Positions 25,086-36,385 of a stretch of 64,000 nt of DNA are shown here, piece by piece (the first letter of the stretch is position 1; the number at the start of each line of letters is the position of its first letter). The DNA is from Kutzneria buriramensis. GTDB lineage: Bacteria > Actinomycetota > Actinomycetes > Mycobacteriales > Pseudonocardiaceae. The stretch is from positions 124,001-188,000 of the forward strand of contig NZ_QUNO01000014.1 of assembly GCF_003387475.1 (NCBI RefSeq), read 5' to 3'. Below the pieces are notes generated by a model. It did no database searches. It worked only from the letters and a program-made list of their open reading frames with translations, and had not been told where the DNA came from. The position numbers and the translations under genes are program-made.

Positions 25086-26642
25086 GTGTCCGAGATTTCC
25101 CACTACGACGTGGCCGTCATCGGGTACGGGCCGACCGGGGTCACCGCCGCCAACCTGCTCGGCGCGCAGGGCTTGAGGGTGGTCGTCGTCGAACGGGACG
25201 CCGCCGTCTACGCCCGGGCCCGCGCCATCTCCACCGACGAGGAGGTCCTGCGCATCTGGCAGCAGGTCGGCCTCGCGGAGGAGTTGCAACGGGACATGGT
25301 GGCCGACCTGCCGATCGACTTCGTCGACCGCCTCGGCCGGCCGTTCCTGTCCGCTTCGTTCGACCCCGCCGGCCACGGCTACCCGCCCCAGCTGTTCATC
25401 TATCAACCGGTTCTGGAAGACACGCTGCGCAAGGGCGTCGCGCGGTTCCCGAACGTAGACCTGTTGCTGGAACACGAATGCCTGCGCTTGCGGCAAGACG
25501 CGGACGGCGTCGAACTGCTGTTGGCCGACGGCGAGCAGCTCAAGCGCGTGCGCGCCTCGTGGGTTGTCGCAGCGGACGGCGGTTCCAGTCCCACTCGCGG
25601 CCAACTCGGCATCGGCTTCGACGGCCGTACGTACGAGACCCGCTGGGTCGTGATCGACACCGAAGTCAACCGCGAGTGGCCCGACCACGACCGGCTGCGC
25701 TTCCACTGTGACCCGCGCCGGCCGGCGGTGGACTGCCCGACGCCCCTTGGCCATCACCGTTGGGAATTTCCCGTCCTGCCCGGTGAGGACGAGCAGGAAC
25801 TCGTCAGCGATGCGGCCGTGTGGCGCCTGCTGGGCCGCCAGGGCATCACCCGTGACCACGTGACCGTGTTGCGGGCCGTGGTCTACAGCCACCACGTCCG
25901 CGCCGCAGCCCGCTGGCGCGTCGGCCGTGTCTTCCTCGCCGGCGACGCCGCCCACGCCATGCCGCCGTGGATCGGTCAGGGCATGGCCGCCGGTGTTCGG
26001 GATGCGGCCAACCTGTGCTGGAAACTCGCCGCCGTCGTCCGGGGCGAATTGCCGGCAGCCGTGCTGGATTCGTACGAGGTCGAGCGCAAACCCCATGTTC
26101 GTGAGGTGACCCGCCGTGCCGTCCTGGTGGGGCGGATCATCACCGAACGCCGTCCCGTCGCCTGCCGGATCCGCGACACACTGTTCCGAGCCGTGGCACC
26201 GCTGTCCCCGGTTCTCCGTGTCCTGGTCAAGCTGTGCTGGCTCCCGTTAGCCCGCTATCCGCAAGGATTCCTCGGCTCCGGCACGTCGGCGGTCGGTCAC
26301 AAGGTTCCCCAGCCCTGGGTGCTCGACAGCGACAGCTCCCGACGCCGACTCGACGACGTCCTCGCCGGCAGCTGGACCGTCCTGCGCACTGCCACCGCGC
26401 TCCCCGCCCCGGAGTGGACCGCCTCCGGAGCCGTTCCCCTCACCGTTCTGCCGCCGGGCACACCACCGGAACCCGGTGGCGTGGTCGACATCAACGGCAC
26501 CCTCCTCGCCTGGATGCGTTCGCATCGGACTCACGTCTTAGCCCTCCGGCCTGACGGCTTCGCCTACGCCGCCGCCAACGCCACCACCGCATTCGCCTCG
26601 CCGCCCATCGGACTCCGTCCGTCGGCAACCGTCCGAGGTTGA
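25086..26642 (+). CDS. FAD-dependent aromatic hydroxylase (MhpA-like)
   Basis: This 518-residue class A flavoprotein monooxygenase has an N-terminal FAD-binding GYGPTG loop, the DG motif in VVAADGGSSPTRG and the GD motif in VFLAGDAAHAMPPWIGQG. It most resembles 3-(3-hydroxyphenyl)propionate-type hydroxylases. These make the catechol used by extradiol dioxygenases, with NAD(P)H and O2. A GAGGAGG site precedes the GTG start. Together with the two preceding genes it forms a short hydroxylate-cleave-hydrolyse pathway. A tailoring role in one of the flanking clusters is possible but less likely. Confidence 0.88.
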   Translation: MSEISHYDVAVIGYGPTGVTAANLLGAQGLRVVVVERDAAVYARARAISTDEEVLRIWQQVGLAEELQRDMVADLPIDFVDRLGRPFLSASFDPAGHGYPPQLFIYQPVLEDTLRKGVARFPNVDLLLEHECLRLRQDADGVELLLADGEQLKRVRASWVVAADGGSSPTRGQLGIGFDGRTYETRWVVIDTEVNREWPDHDRLRFHCDPRRPAVDCPTPLGHHRWEFPVLPGEDEQELVSDAAVWRLLGRQGITRDHVTVLRAVVYSHHVRAAARWRVGRVFLAGDAAHAMPPWIGQGMAAGVRDAANLCWKLAAVVRGELPAAVLDSYEVERKPHVREVTRRAVLVGRIITERRPVACRIRDTLFRAVAPLSPVLRVLVKLCWLPLARYPQGFLGSGTSAVGHKVPQPWVLDSDSSRRRLDDVLAGSWTVLRTATALPAPEWTASGAVPLTVLPPGTPPEPGGVVDINGTLLAWMRSHRTHVLALRPDGFAYAAANATTAFASPPIGLRPSATVRG

Positions 26643-26664
26643 TCACCCACCGGCGTCTCGTGCG

Positions 26665-27033
26665 CTATTCCCAGTCAGCCAAGAAGAAGTACTCGACCTG
26701 CCGGTCCGCCCGGTCGTCCGAAAGGCCGACGGCCTCGGTGAGGGACAACACGTTGTGCACGCGCCGGACGAAGGCGTGCAGCCTGCCCGGCGTGAGCCCG
26801 GCGACCACAATGGCCACCGGTGGCTCGGCTTTCGCGGTCAGCAGATCCCAGAGCCGGTCCCCGAACGCCGCCCAACCGCCCACCCCGAGTTCGCTGAACC
26901 CCAGCTTCCTGGTCAGCTCGACCAGCAGCGCGGACTCGACGTCCTCGGGGTTCGGTGAGACCTCGGCCTCGACGACCCGAAAACCCCGACCGGTCATGCT
27001 CTCGACAAGCGTCGCGATGTTCTCCCCGCGCAC
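26665..27033 (-). CDS. Barstar-like protein
   Basis: This 122-residue protein resembles barstar-family RNase inhibitors. A segment VGGWAAFGDRLWDLLT (about residues 51-66) recalls the barstar helix that meets the RNase, followed by a hydrophobic strand PPVAIVVAGLT and an acidic end VEYFFLADWE. The only start in frame is a GTG at 27033, although the frame stays open about 20 codons upstream. No barnase-type RNase lies beside it. It is convergent with the hydroxylase gene, 22 bp away. Confidence 0.55.
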   Translation of the reverse strand: MRGENIATLVESMTGRGFRVVEAEVSPNPEDVESALLVELTRKLGFSELGVGGWAAFGDRLWDLLTAKAEPPVAIVVAGLTPGRLHAFVRRVHNVLSLTEAVGLSDDRADRQVEYFFLADWE

Positions 27034-27214
27034 GAAGTACGGGCGCGACGGCAGCCACGGAGGAGCGACGGCGATGTTCGGGTATCGGTACTACGTGCTC
27101 GTGTCCGACGGCTTCTCGCGGGAGTCGCCGTATGCGCTCATCCGCGTGCGCCGGGGGCAGCCGGGGTCGAGAGCTTCACGCCGGGAGCCGGGTTTCCCCG
27201 GCAGCACTGAAAGC

Positions 27215-27844
27215 TCAGCCGGACTGGCGGTTGTAGTACTTGTTGACGGCGTCGATCCGCGACACCGCGCCGAGCTTGCCGAAGACGTTGTAGAGGTGGC
27301 GCTTGACGGTCGCCTCGGAGATGTTGAGGCGCGCGGCGATCTGGGAGTTGCTCATGGCCTGGGCGGTGAGCTCGATGACCTCGCGCTCGCGGCCGGACAG
27401 CGTGTCGGGCACGGGATTGTCCTTGCTCATCAAGGATTCCCGGGACACCGAGAGGATCACCTGGTCGGGGTGGCGGGCGGCGCCGCGGACGGCGGTGAGC
27501 AGCTCCAGACGGGTGACGCTCTTGAGCAGGTAGCCGCAGACGCCGAGGCCGACGAGGCGGTTCACCAGTGCGGGCTCGTCGTGCATGCTCAGAATGATGA
27601 TCTTGGTCTCGGGGGAAACCTGGCGGATCCGCGCCGCGGTCTCGGTGACGTGGGAGCCGGGCATCTCGACGTCCAGCAGCACGACGTCGGGGCGCACGCG
27701 GCGGACGACCTCCACGCCGGAGTCGCCGTCGGCGGCCTCGCCGACGATGCGGAAGTCCTCCTCGAACTGGAGGATCTGCTTCACACCGTCGCGGAACAGC
27801 GCGTGGTCGTCGATGAGCGCGACCCTGGTCGGCGCCTCAGGCAT
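27215..27844 (-). CDS. NarL/FixJ-type response regulator
   Basis: This 209-residue protein has an N-terminal receiver domain (ALIDDHALFRDGV, phospho-Asp in VVLLDVEMPG, Lys in GYLLKSV). A LuxR-type helix-turn-helix follows at the C-terminus (LSGREREVIELTAQAMSNSQIAARLNISEATVKRHL, split here as one continuous region of residues 148-184). It overlaps the upstream kinase gene by 8 bp, so the two form a coupled two-component pair. Beside the polyketide cluster it is a good candidate for cluster control. Confidence 0.93.
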   Translation of the reverse strand: MPEAPTRVALIDDHALFRDGVKQILQFEEDFRIVGEAADGDSGVEVVRRVRPDVVLLDVEMPGSHVTETAARIRQVSPETKIIILSMHDEPALVNRLVGLGVCGYLLKSVTRLELLTAVRGAARHPDQVILSVSRESLMSKDNPVPDTLSGREREVIELTAQAMSNSQIAARLNISEATVKRHLYNVFGKLGAVSRIDAVNKYYNRQSG

Positions 27845-28898
27845 CGCCGTCCGCCATGTTCCGCAGCGGGATCAGCAGCTCGACCCGGGTGCCCCGCCCC
27901 AGCTGGCTCATGATGACGATCTCTCCCTCCAGCAGCGCGGCCCGCTCCCGCATCGAGGACAGGCCGGCATTGCGCGTCCCTTGCCCGCTGGCCAGATCGA
28001 CGCCGACGCCGTCGTCCTCGATGAACGCGTACAGCTCGTTCGGCGTGATGTTGACCTGGGTCAGCAGCTTGCTCGCCCGCGAGTGCCGGATGGCGTTGCG
28101 GATCGCCTCCCGGATGATCAGGAACGCCTCGCCCCTGATCTCGGGGGACAGGTTGGACTCGTCCCCGTTCACCCGCAGCGAGTAGTCCATCCTCGCGGGT
28201 TTCGCACTGTCGATGTAGGTCCGCAGCGAGCTCTCCAGCCCGCCCTCGGGCTCCCAGGTGCGCAGGTCCGACACCAGCCGGCGGACATCCCCGAGGGTGT
28301 GCCGCAGGGTCAGCTCGGCCCGCTCGATCCACGCGTCGGCCTGGACCGGCTCGGTCGCCCGCAGCGCGGTGGCCAGTTCGATCTGCCGGTGCGCCGCCGC
28401 CACATTGCCGCCGACCCGGTCGTGCACCTCGCGGCTGATCCGCTTGCGCTCCCGCAGATGCGCCTGCTCGATGCTCTCCAGCAGAAACCCCATGTACGAG
28501 CTGGAGGCCATCCGAATGCGCTGGGAGACCAGCTTGTTGGTGGCCAGCGCCAGGGCGAGCAGGCCGTCGGTCGATTCGTCGATGCCGGCCACGGTGGTGG
28601 TGATGGCCTCGAACAGGGCCATCGCGGCGCGCAGCGACTCGCTCGGATGAATGTTGTTGGAGGCCCGGGACAGGCCGATGTCCTTGGACAGCCGAAGGCC
28701 GAGGGTGGTCTCGCCGCGCAGCGACCGGGCGATGTCGGAAATGATCCCCCGGGCCTGGCGGAAGCATTCCTCCTGGGTCCTCGGGTCCTGCAGGAGACGG
28801 CTTCCCATGGCGCGCAGTTCGGCTTCGTAACGGACGACAATCGCGCCGCATTCCCGGTCAAGAATGTCGGCAACCACGCTGGACGACGTCGCCTCCAT
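27837..28898 (-). CDS. Soluble HisKA_3-type sensor kinase
   Basis: This 353-residue kinase has no membrane segments. The phospho-acceptor helix ERKRISREVHDRVGG lies near residues 150-164, followed by a HATPase domain with REAIRNAIRHS and EDDGVGVD. The N-terminal 145 residues are helical and probably sense an intracellular signal. A GGGGGAG ribosome site precedes the ATG. It is co-transcribed with the overlapping response regulator. About 135 bp separate it from the prenyltransferase gene on the same strand. Confidence 0.9.
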   Translation of the reverse strand: MEATSSSVVADILDRECGAIVVRYEAELRAMGSRLLQDPRTQEECFRQARGIISDIARSLRGETTLGLRLSKDIGLSRASNNIHPSESLRAAMALFEAITTTVAGIDESTDGLLALALATNKLVSQRIRMASSSYMGFLLESIEQAHLRERKRISREVHDRVGGNVAAAHRQIELATALRATEPVQADAWIERAELTLRHTLGDVRRLVSDLRTWEPEGGLESSLRTYIDSAKPARMDYSLRVNGDESNLSPEIRGEAFLIIREAIRNAIRHSRASKLLTQVNITPNELYAFIEDDGVGVDLASGQGTRNAGLSSMRERAALLEGEIVIMSQLGRGTRVELLIPLRNMADGDA

Positions 28899-29032
28899 CG
28901 CGGGCTCCCCCCACTGCTGTCCCCGTGTTACGCCGCCCCCTCCCCGTTGCGAACAGCGTCAACGACCAACTGTAACAGAGCGGGTTGTATCGGTGAGATT
29001 CAGTGATAACGAATGTGTTTCCATCATGTTAA

Positions 29033-29986
29033 TTAGACGGACATAGCGGACAAGGTTGCGGCGTATTGCGTAACCATGAATGCTCGGTACGGGGCGCGCG
29101 GGTTGGACCCTTGCATCCCTTGCCGGCCCTTGAGTGCAAGGAACGCGACACAAAGGGAACCGGCCAGCATTACCAGTGCCGGGAAACGCAGTGTGGGGAT
29201 CCACGCCCAGGCGGCGACGGTAAACGATGTAGACACGCAGAGTGCGCATCCGGCGACCACAGCGCGAGCGATCCGCTCGCCGACGAGCAGCACCAGTGTC
29301 CGCCGGCCGGCCGCCGCGTCGCCCCGGGTGTCGGAGAAGTCCTTGGCCACCGAGCCGACGCCGCCCATCCACGCGGACATCACGGCGGCGAGAAGCAGCA
29401 GGTCGGGATCGGTGAGGTCGCCGCCGCCGAGCAGGTGGCCGGCCAGGAACGTGAGCGCGCCTCCCAGTGCGGCGACGACCGCGGCGCCGAGGCAGTGCCG
29501 CTTGAACGCGATGCCGGGCGCGGAGTAGGCGTGCCCGAGCGCCAGCATGGCCAGTACGAGCAGGGTGAACAGGGGTCCGATGAGCAGACCGGTGAGCACC
29601 GCGGCGGCAGCGAATCCCCGGCACCACCGCAGCGCCGTGACCCTCGGCAGGTCGCCGCGGGCGATCGGCCGGTCCTTGTGCGACGCCTGGTCCTCGACGA
29701 TGTCCGCGGCCCCGTTGAACAAATACACGTACATCACCGCGCAGCCCCACGACAGGGCTCCGAGCAGCAGCGTTTCCGGTCTGACGCCGTGCAGCCAGGG
29801 CGCCGCCAGGGCCGCGCCGGCCAGCAGTCGGACAAAGAACACGACCTGCACGACGGGGCGGGCCTCGAGCAGGCAGTCGCGCAGGGTCTGGGCCGCGGTC
29901 GCGAGCGGGAGCCGGGTGCGGGTGTGGGCGGTCGGGTCGACGAACACGTGTGTCTCCTTCATCACCGTACGTACACGAAGGTTCAC
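29033..29986 (-). CDS. UbiA-family membrane prenyltransferase
   Basis: This 317-residue polytopic protein carries the two Asp-rich motifs of UbiA enzymes: NGAADIVEDQASHKDRPIARG (first NxxxDxxxD) and KDFSDTRGDAAAGRRTL (second DxxxDxxGD). At least seven hydrophobic helices are visible. Family members transfer an isoprenoid from its diphosphate to an aromatic acceptor. The gene is divergent from the polyketide operon, so prenylation of the polyketide is possible; a primary-metabolism role is the alternative. The start is uncertain: GTG at 29986 or ATG at 29962, neither with a clear ribosome site. Confidence 0.82.
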   Translation of the reverse strand: MNLRVRTVMKETHVFVDPTAHTRTRLPLATAAQTLRDCLLEARPVVQVVFFVRLLAGAALAAPWLHGVRPETLLLGALSWGCAVMYVYLFNGAADIVEDQASHKDRPIARGDLPRVTALRWCRGFAAAAVLTGLLIGPLFTLLVLAMLALGHAYSAPGIAFKRHCLGAAVVAALGGALTFLAGHLLGGGDLTDPDLLLLAAVMSAWMGGVGSVAKDFSDTRGDAAAGRRTLVLLVGERIARAVVAGCALCVSTSFTVAAWAWIPTLRFPALVMLAGSLCVAFLALKGRQGMQGSNPRAPYRAFMVTQYAATLSAMSV

Positions 29987-30296
29987 CGAGAATGCGATGT
30001 GTGCCTGATTTGCTGCGGTCGGTAACGTGGTGCTCCGCGGTTGTTGTCGGTGCCATAGATCTATCCGCGGCGGGCGTGACCAAACAGCGCCCTCGGACGT
30101 AGCACCGCTACAACCTTCGACTCATACCCTGTCAATCCTTGCATTAATTGCGAACAACTCTTTGATCGCTTAATTGGCAGTGCTATGTCAGCTTGATGCC
30201 ATCGGAAAACCCTTTGTTTTGCACCTGTGGGTGCGCAGACTTCGGTAGGGAAAACCCGTCGAGGAACACATTCTGCGCAACCGTAGGGAGATGCTC
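29987..30296. other. Divergent control region of the polyketide cluster
   Basis: This stretch of about 310 bp without a gene is less GC-rich than its surroundings, with runs such as TTGCATTAATTGCG. It separates the leftward prenyltransferase from the rightward cupin-KS operon and should hold both promoters. I see no convincing operator palindrome. A purine-rich AGGGAG at 30285-30290 is the cupin gene's ribosome site. Confidence 0.5.
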
Positions 30297-30713
30297 GTGC
30301 TCGCATCGGGTCTCAAGCCGATTTCCATGCTCGACGTCCCCGCCGACACGCGGCGAGGCGGCGAGATCCGCACGCTTTTGTCGCCCCGCACCGTCGGCTC
30401 GACGTCGGGGTTCATGGGGGTGGCGACCGTCGCGCCCGGCGACTACATCGCCTCCCACCTGCACCCCTATTCGGAGGAATTCGTGTTCCTCGTCCGCGGC
30501 CGGCTGCGCGCCGACCTCGGCGACGAGTCGGTGCAGCTGACCGCCGGGCAGGGCCTGCTGGTGCCCAAGCACACCCCGCACCGCCTGGTGAACACCGGCG
30601 ACGAGGAGGCCTTCCTCGTCTTCCACCTGGGCCCGCTCGCGCCGCGGCCGGAGATCGGCCACGTCGACCTCGAGGAGCACGGCGACTACGACCCGAAGGC
30701 GGACCGGTCATGA
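30297..30713 (+). CDS. Cupin-domain polyketide protein (cyclase-like)
   Basis: This protein of about 138 residues has one small cupin barrel. The metal-binding pattern [21 protein letters not shown] is visible at about residues 46-66 and [10 protein letters not shown] near 90-100. Single-domain cupins of this kind occur in type II polyketide clusters as cyclases or cyclase helpers. AGGGAG at 30285-30290 sits at normal spacing for GTG 30297 and touches the upstream ATG 30291, so GTG is preferred. It opens the polyketide operon and overlaps KS-alpha by ATGA. Confidence 0.82.
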   Translation: MLASGLKPISMLDVPADTRRGGEIRTLLSPRTVGSTSGFMGVATVAPGDYIASHLHPYSEEFVFLVRGRLRADLGDESVQLTAGQGLLVPKHTPHRLVNTGDEEAFLVFHLGPLAPRPEIGHVDLEEHGDYDPKADRS

Positions 30714-31978
30714 CCGGCAGACGGGTCGCGGTCACGGGCGTCGGCGTCGTCGCGCCCGGCGGTATCGGCGCCAAGGAGTTCTGGTCGCTGCTGGTGGACG
30801 GTCGGACCGCCACCCGGCGGATCACCCGGTTCGACCCGGCCACGTTCCGCTCGCAGATCGCCGCCGAGTGCGACTTCGACGCCCTCCAGATGGGCCTGAC
30901 CGCCCGCGAGCTGCGGCGGATGGACCTGTACGTGCAGTACGCGCTGGTCGCCGCGCGGGAGGCCGTGGAGAACTGCGGCCTGGACTGGGACGCCATCGAC
31001 CTCAACCGGGTCGGCACGTCCATGGGCACCGCCGTCGGCGGCACCGTGCTGCTGGAGGACGAGTACCTGCCGGCGTCCGACAACGCCACCCAGTGGTCGG
31101 CGGACCTGCGGTTCCTGCACCCGTTCATGTACGACGCGCTGGTCCCGAGCAGCCTGGCCGCGGAGCTCGCGGCCTCGTTCGGCGCGGGCGGCCCGGCGTC
31201 GGTGGTGTCCACCGGCTGCACCTCGGGCCTGGACGCCATCGGCAACGCCTACGCGCTGATCGCCGACGGCGCCGCCGACGTGATGATCGCCGGCGCCGCC
31301 GAGTCGCCGATCTCGCCGATCTCGGTGGCCTGCTTCGACGCCATCAAGGCGACGTCGCCGAACAACGCCGAGCCGACGACCGCGTCGCGGCCGTTCGACC
31401 GCCGGCGCGACGGCTTCGTGCTCGGCGAGGGCGCGGCCACGCTGATCCTGGAGGAGTACGAGTCGGCCCGCCGGCGCGGGGCGCACATCTACTGCGAGAT
31501 CTCGGGTTTCGCCAGCACCGGCAACGCGCACCACATGACCGGGCTGACCGCCGAGGGCATCGAGATGTCCGAGGCGATCGACCGCGCGATGGGCCAGGCC
31601 CGGCTCAACGCCGGCGACGTCGACTACATCAACGCGCACGGCTCCGGCACCAAGCAGAACGACCGGCACGAGACGGCGGCGTTCAAGCGCAGCCTCGGCG
31701 AGGCCGCGTACCGGATTCCGGTCAGCTCCATCAAGTCCATGGTCGGCCACTCGCTCGGCGCCATCGGCTCCATCGAGACGGCGGCGTGCGTGCTGGCCTT
31801 CGCGAACGACGCGGTGCCGCCCACGGCCAACCTGCACGAGCCGGATCCCCTGTGCGACCTGGACTACGTGCCGCTGGAGGCCCGCCCGGCGCACCTGGAC
31901 CACGTGCTGACGGTGGGCAGCGGCTTCGGCGGTTTCCAGTCGGCGCTGCTGATGAGCAGGGAGTTGGTGGACCGATGA
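30710..31978 (+). CDS. Type II PKS ketosynthase alpha (KS-alpha)
   Basis: This 422-residue ketosynthase has the full catalytic set: Cys170 in [11 protein letters not shown], His310 in [11 protein letters not shown], Lys342 and His347 in [15 protein letters not shown]. It condenses malonyl units on the ACP as a heterodimer with KS-beta to build the poly-beta-ketone chain. The length is normal for the family. Its stop overlaps the KS-beta start by ATGA, the usual arrangement for equal synthesis. Confidence 0.97.
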   Translation: MTGRRVAVTGVGVVAPGGIGAKEFWSLLVDGRTATRRITRFDPATFRSQIAAECDFDALQMGLTARELRRMDLYVQYALVAAREAVENCGLDWDAIDLNRVGTSMGTAVGGTVLLEDEYLPASDNATQWSADLRFLHPFMYDALVPSSLAAELAASFGAGGPASVVSTGCTSGLDAIGNAYALIADGAADVMIAGAAESPISPISVACFDAIKATSPNNAEPTTASRPFDRRRDGFVLGEGAATLILEEYESARRRGAHIYCEISGFASTGNAHHMTGLTAEGIEMSEAIDRAMGQARLNAGDVDYINAHGSGTKQNDRHETAAFKRSLGEAAYRIPVSSIKSMVGHSLGAIGSIETAACVLAFANDAVPPTANLHEPDPLCDLDYVPLEARPAHLDHVLTVGSGFGGFQSALLMSRELVDR

Positions 31979-33213
31979 CGGCACTGAAGATGGTGATCTC
32001 CGGCATCGGCGCGGTCACCCCGATCGGCGCCAGCACGGCGACGTACTGGGACGCGGTCCGCAAGGGCGTGTCGGGGCTGGGCTGGATCAGCCGGTTCGAC
32101 CTGACCGACTACCCGTGCCGGGTCGGCGGCGAGGTGCACGACATCGACATCGCCGAGTACGTGCTGCCGCGGATCGCCGCGCAGACCGACCGCTGGACCC
32201 AGCTGGGTCTGGTCGCGGCCGGCCAGGCCCTGGACGACTCGGGGCACGCCTCGCCCGGCGACAACCCGTACGACACGGCCGTGATCACGGCCAGCAGCTC
32301 CGGCGGCAACGAGTTCGGCCAACGCGAGATCCACAAGCTGTGGTCGGACGGCCCGCACGCGGTCGGCGCCTACCAGTCCATCGCCTGGTTCTACGCGGCG
32401 ACGACCGGCCAGGTGGCGATCAAACACGGCGCCAAGGGGCCGTGCGGCGTGCTGGCCACCGAGTCCGCCGGCGGCCTGGACGCCATCGGCCTGAGTCGGC
32501 GGGTGCTGCGGCGCGGCGAGGCCAAGGCCGTCGTCACCGGCGCGACCGAGGCGCCGATCAGCCCGTACGCGCTGGCATGCCAGCTGCGCGGCGGACGCCT
32601 GTCCCTGATCGACGACCCGATGGCCGCGTACCAGCCGTTCTCCGCGACGGCGGCCGGCCACGTGGTCGGCGAGGGCGGCGCGATGCTGCTCGTGGAGGAC
32701 CTGAACCGCGCGCTCGACCGTGGCGCGGAACGGATCTACGCGGAGGTCGCCGGCTACGCGGCCACGCACGACGGCCGGCACACCACGCAGCGGGCCAGCG
32801 GCGTGGGGCTGGCGCGGGCGGCGCAGCTGGCCCTGACCGACGCCGGCATCGAACCCCACGACGTGGACGCCGTCTTCGCCGACGGGGCCGCCACTCCGGA
32901 CCTGGACCAGGCCGAGATCGCCGCGCTGCGCACGGTTTTCGGCGCCCGGCCGGTGCCGGTGTGCCTGCCCAAGACGCTGGTCGGCCGGATGTACGCCGGG
33001 TCCGCGGCGCTGGACGTGGCGACCGCCGCGCTGGCGCTGTTCCACGGCGAGCTGCCGCCGTCGCCGGTGATCGAGAAGGCGCCGTGGGCGGTGGACCTGG
33101 ACCTGGTGCACGAGCTGCGCGCCGCGGACCTGCGGCACGTCCTGGTGCTGGCCCGGGGATACGGCGGCTTCAACGCCGCGGTCGTGCTCCGCAAGGCCGA
33201 GAAAACCCAGTAG
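31975..33213 (+). CDS. Type II PKS ketosynthase beta (chain length factor)
   Basis: This 412-residue partner of KS-alpha lacks the active-site Cys, as expected for a chain length factor. The usual motif at this place has a Gln (xEQAGGLDA), but here it reads [10 protein letters not shown], with Ser164 in place of Gln. That Gln has been linked to decarboxylation or priming, so the change may reflect a non-standard starter unit. The remaining fold is intact ([31 protein letters not shown]). It is the second gene of the minimal PKS. Confidence 0.95.
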   Translation: MTALKMVISGIGAVTPIGASTATYWDAVRKGVSGLGWISRFDLTDYPCRVGGEVHDIDIAEYVLPRIAAQTDRWTQLGLVAAGQALDDSGHASPGDNPYDTAVITASSSGGNEFGQREIHKLWSDGPHAVGAYQSIAWFYAATTGQVAIKHGAKGPCGVLATESAGGLDAIGLSRRVLRRGEAKAVVTGATEAPISPYALACQLRGGRLSLIDDPMAAYQPFSATAAGHVVGEGGAMLLVEDLNRALDRGAERIYAEVAGYAATHDGRHTTQRASGVGLARAAQLALTDAGIEPHDVDAVFADGAATPDLDQAEIAALRTVFGARPVPVCLPKTLVGRMYAGSAALDVATAALALFHGELPPSPVIEKAPWAVDLDLVHELRAADLRHVLVLARGYGGFNAAVVLRKAEKTQ

Positions 33214-33230
33214 AGACAAGGAGAAACACC

Positions 33231-33515
33231 ATGAGCATCGCGCCGAGCAAGTCGAGTCTGAGCAGCGAGGAGCTGGTCGCCACGCTGGCCGAGCTGATGA
33301 CGCAGGGCGGCTTCCCCACCACCTCCCGCGAGCTGAGCGAGAACCTGGACTCGCTGTACGACAAGTGGGAGCTGGACTCGCTCGGTCACCTGGACCTGGT
33401 CGTCGCGCTGGGCAACCGGTTCGGCGTCACGATCACCGACGCCGACGCCGAGGAGCTCAAGACGCCGGCCGCCACCGTGCACTTCCTGACCACCGTGCTG
33501 CGGGTCGGCGGCTGA
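33231..33515 (+). CDS. Acyl carrier protein of the type II PKS
   Basis: This 94-residue carrier protein has the phosphopantetheine attachment Ser50 in WELDSLGHLDLV. AAGGAG at 33218-33223 precedes the ATG. It carries the growing polyketide and completes the minimal PKS with KS-alpha and KS-beta. The N-terminal 30 residues are slightly longer and more Ser-rich than in many family members. Confidence 0.96.
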   Translation: MSIAPSKSSLSSEELVATLAELMTQGGFPTTSRELSENLDSLYDKWELDSLGHLDLVVALGNRFGVTITDADAEELKTPAATVHFLTTVLRVGG

Positions 33516-33516
33516 G

Positions 33517-34029
33517 ATGGGCGCCAACCCGCTGGCCGGCCACGTCATCCCCGGCGTCAACGGGACCGCGGTGGACTTCGACGCCCACCGCGGGGCCCCG
33601 CTGGTGGTGATCCTGGGCAACAGGCACACCCAGAAGACCGGTCACGAGATCATCGAATCGCTGCGCTCGCACCCGCAGACCATGTCGGTGCGCGTCGTGC
33701 AGGTGGCCTGCCTGCGCGACGTCCCCAAGCCGTTGCAGGCGATGGCGACCCGGCACATCACCGCCGGCTACCGCGGCCAGCTGTCCGACCTGGCCGCCCG
33801 GCGGGCCGCGCTGGGCGCGCCGGCCGTGGACGAGTCGACGCTGCTGAACATCGCGCTGGACTGGACCGGCGAGGTCACCGGCAGCTTCGGCTTCAGCGCC
33901 GCCGACCGCACGCCGGTGGTCCTGGTGTTCGACCACGAGCTGGCGCTGCTCGCCCGCGTCACCGAACCCGGCGCGTTCGCGGCCGTGAGAGCCGCGCTGG
34001 CCACCACATCCGTCGAAGGGACCGTGTAG
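33517..34029 (+). CDS. Unrecognised 170-residue GNRxTQK-domain protein
   Basis: I do not recognise this family. The protein has a central strand-like segment PLVVILGNRHTQKTGHEI (residues 28-45) and a second conserved stretch LNIALDWTGEVTGSFGF. Its whole length matches the C-terminal half of the next gene's product, with shared GVxxTxVD, PLVVIxGNRxTQKxGH and ALDWxG motifs. The strand-helix order recalls a thioredoxin-like fold, but there is no CxxC. It starts one base after the ACP stop, so a direct role in polyketide folding or handling is likely. No function can be assigned. Confidence 0.8.
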   Translation: MGANPLAGHVIPGVNGTAVDFDAHRGAPLVVILGNRHTQKTGHEIIESLRSHPQTMSVRVVQVACLRDVPKPLQAMATRHITAGYRGQLSDLAARRAALGAPAVDESTLLNIALDWTGEVTGSFGFSAADRTPVVLVFDHELALLARVTEPGAFAAVRAALATTSVEGTV

Positions 34030-35905
<1,876 letters not shown>

Positions 35906-35909
<4 letters not shown>

Positions 35910-36385
35910 GCCGGCTTCCCGTGAGCCTGACCCAGGACTTCGAGCTGATGCCGGACGAGGCCCGCGCGCAGGTGCTGTTCATCAGCAAGACCCGGCTGAC
36001 GCTGAAGGGTTTCCTCACCGGCGGGCCGCTGGTGTGGAAGATGATGCGCCGGCTCAAGAAGACGCCGGGCTTCGTGTTCCACAAGGGACTGTTCAAGTTC
36101 CCCCTGACCACCGGCGCGATCGCATTCTTCGAGAACTACGAGTCGCTCCAGGAGTTCGCCCGCTCGCCGGAGCACCTGGCTCTGGTCAAGTGGGGCACGG
36201 TGCCGGGCCGGGTGCGCAGCGGCTTCATCCGGATCATGCGCACCGCGCCGACCGGCAGCGGGTTCGGCGACTGGATCAAGCCCGAGGAGCAGCAGTCGCT
36301 GGACCGCCGGCGGCTGATCCCGATCGTGGCCCGCGAAACCGACTGGGACGACCAGTTGAGCATCACTAGTGGGAGGACGGCATGA
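35906..36385 (+). CDS. ABM-like (dimeric alpha/beta-barrel) protein
   Basis: This 159-residue protein probably has a ferredoxin-like dimeric alpha/beta-barrel fold. Signs are the pattern WKMMRRLKKTPGFVFHKG and FFENYESLQEFARSPEHLALVKW. Relatives include monooxygenase-like and DUF4188-like proteins. In polyketide clusters such proteins oxidise anthrones to quinones or act as cyclases. It is longer than single ABM domains. It overlaps both neighbours by 4 bp. Function is tentative. Confidence 0.6.
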
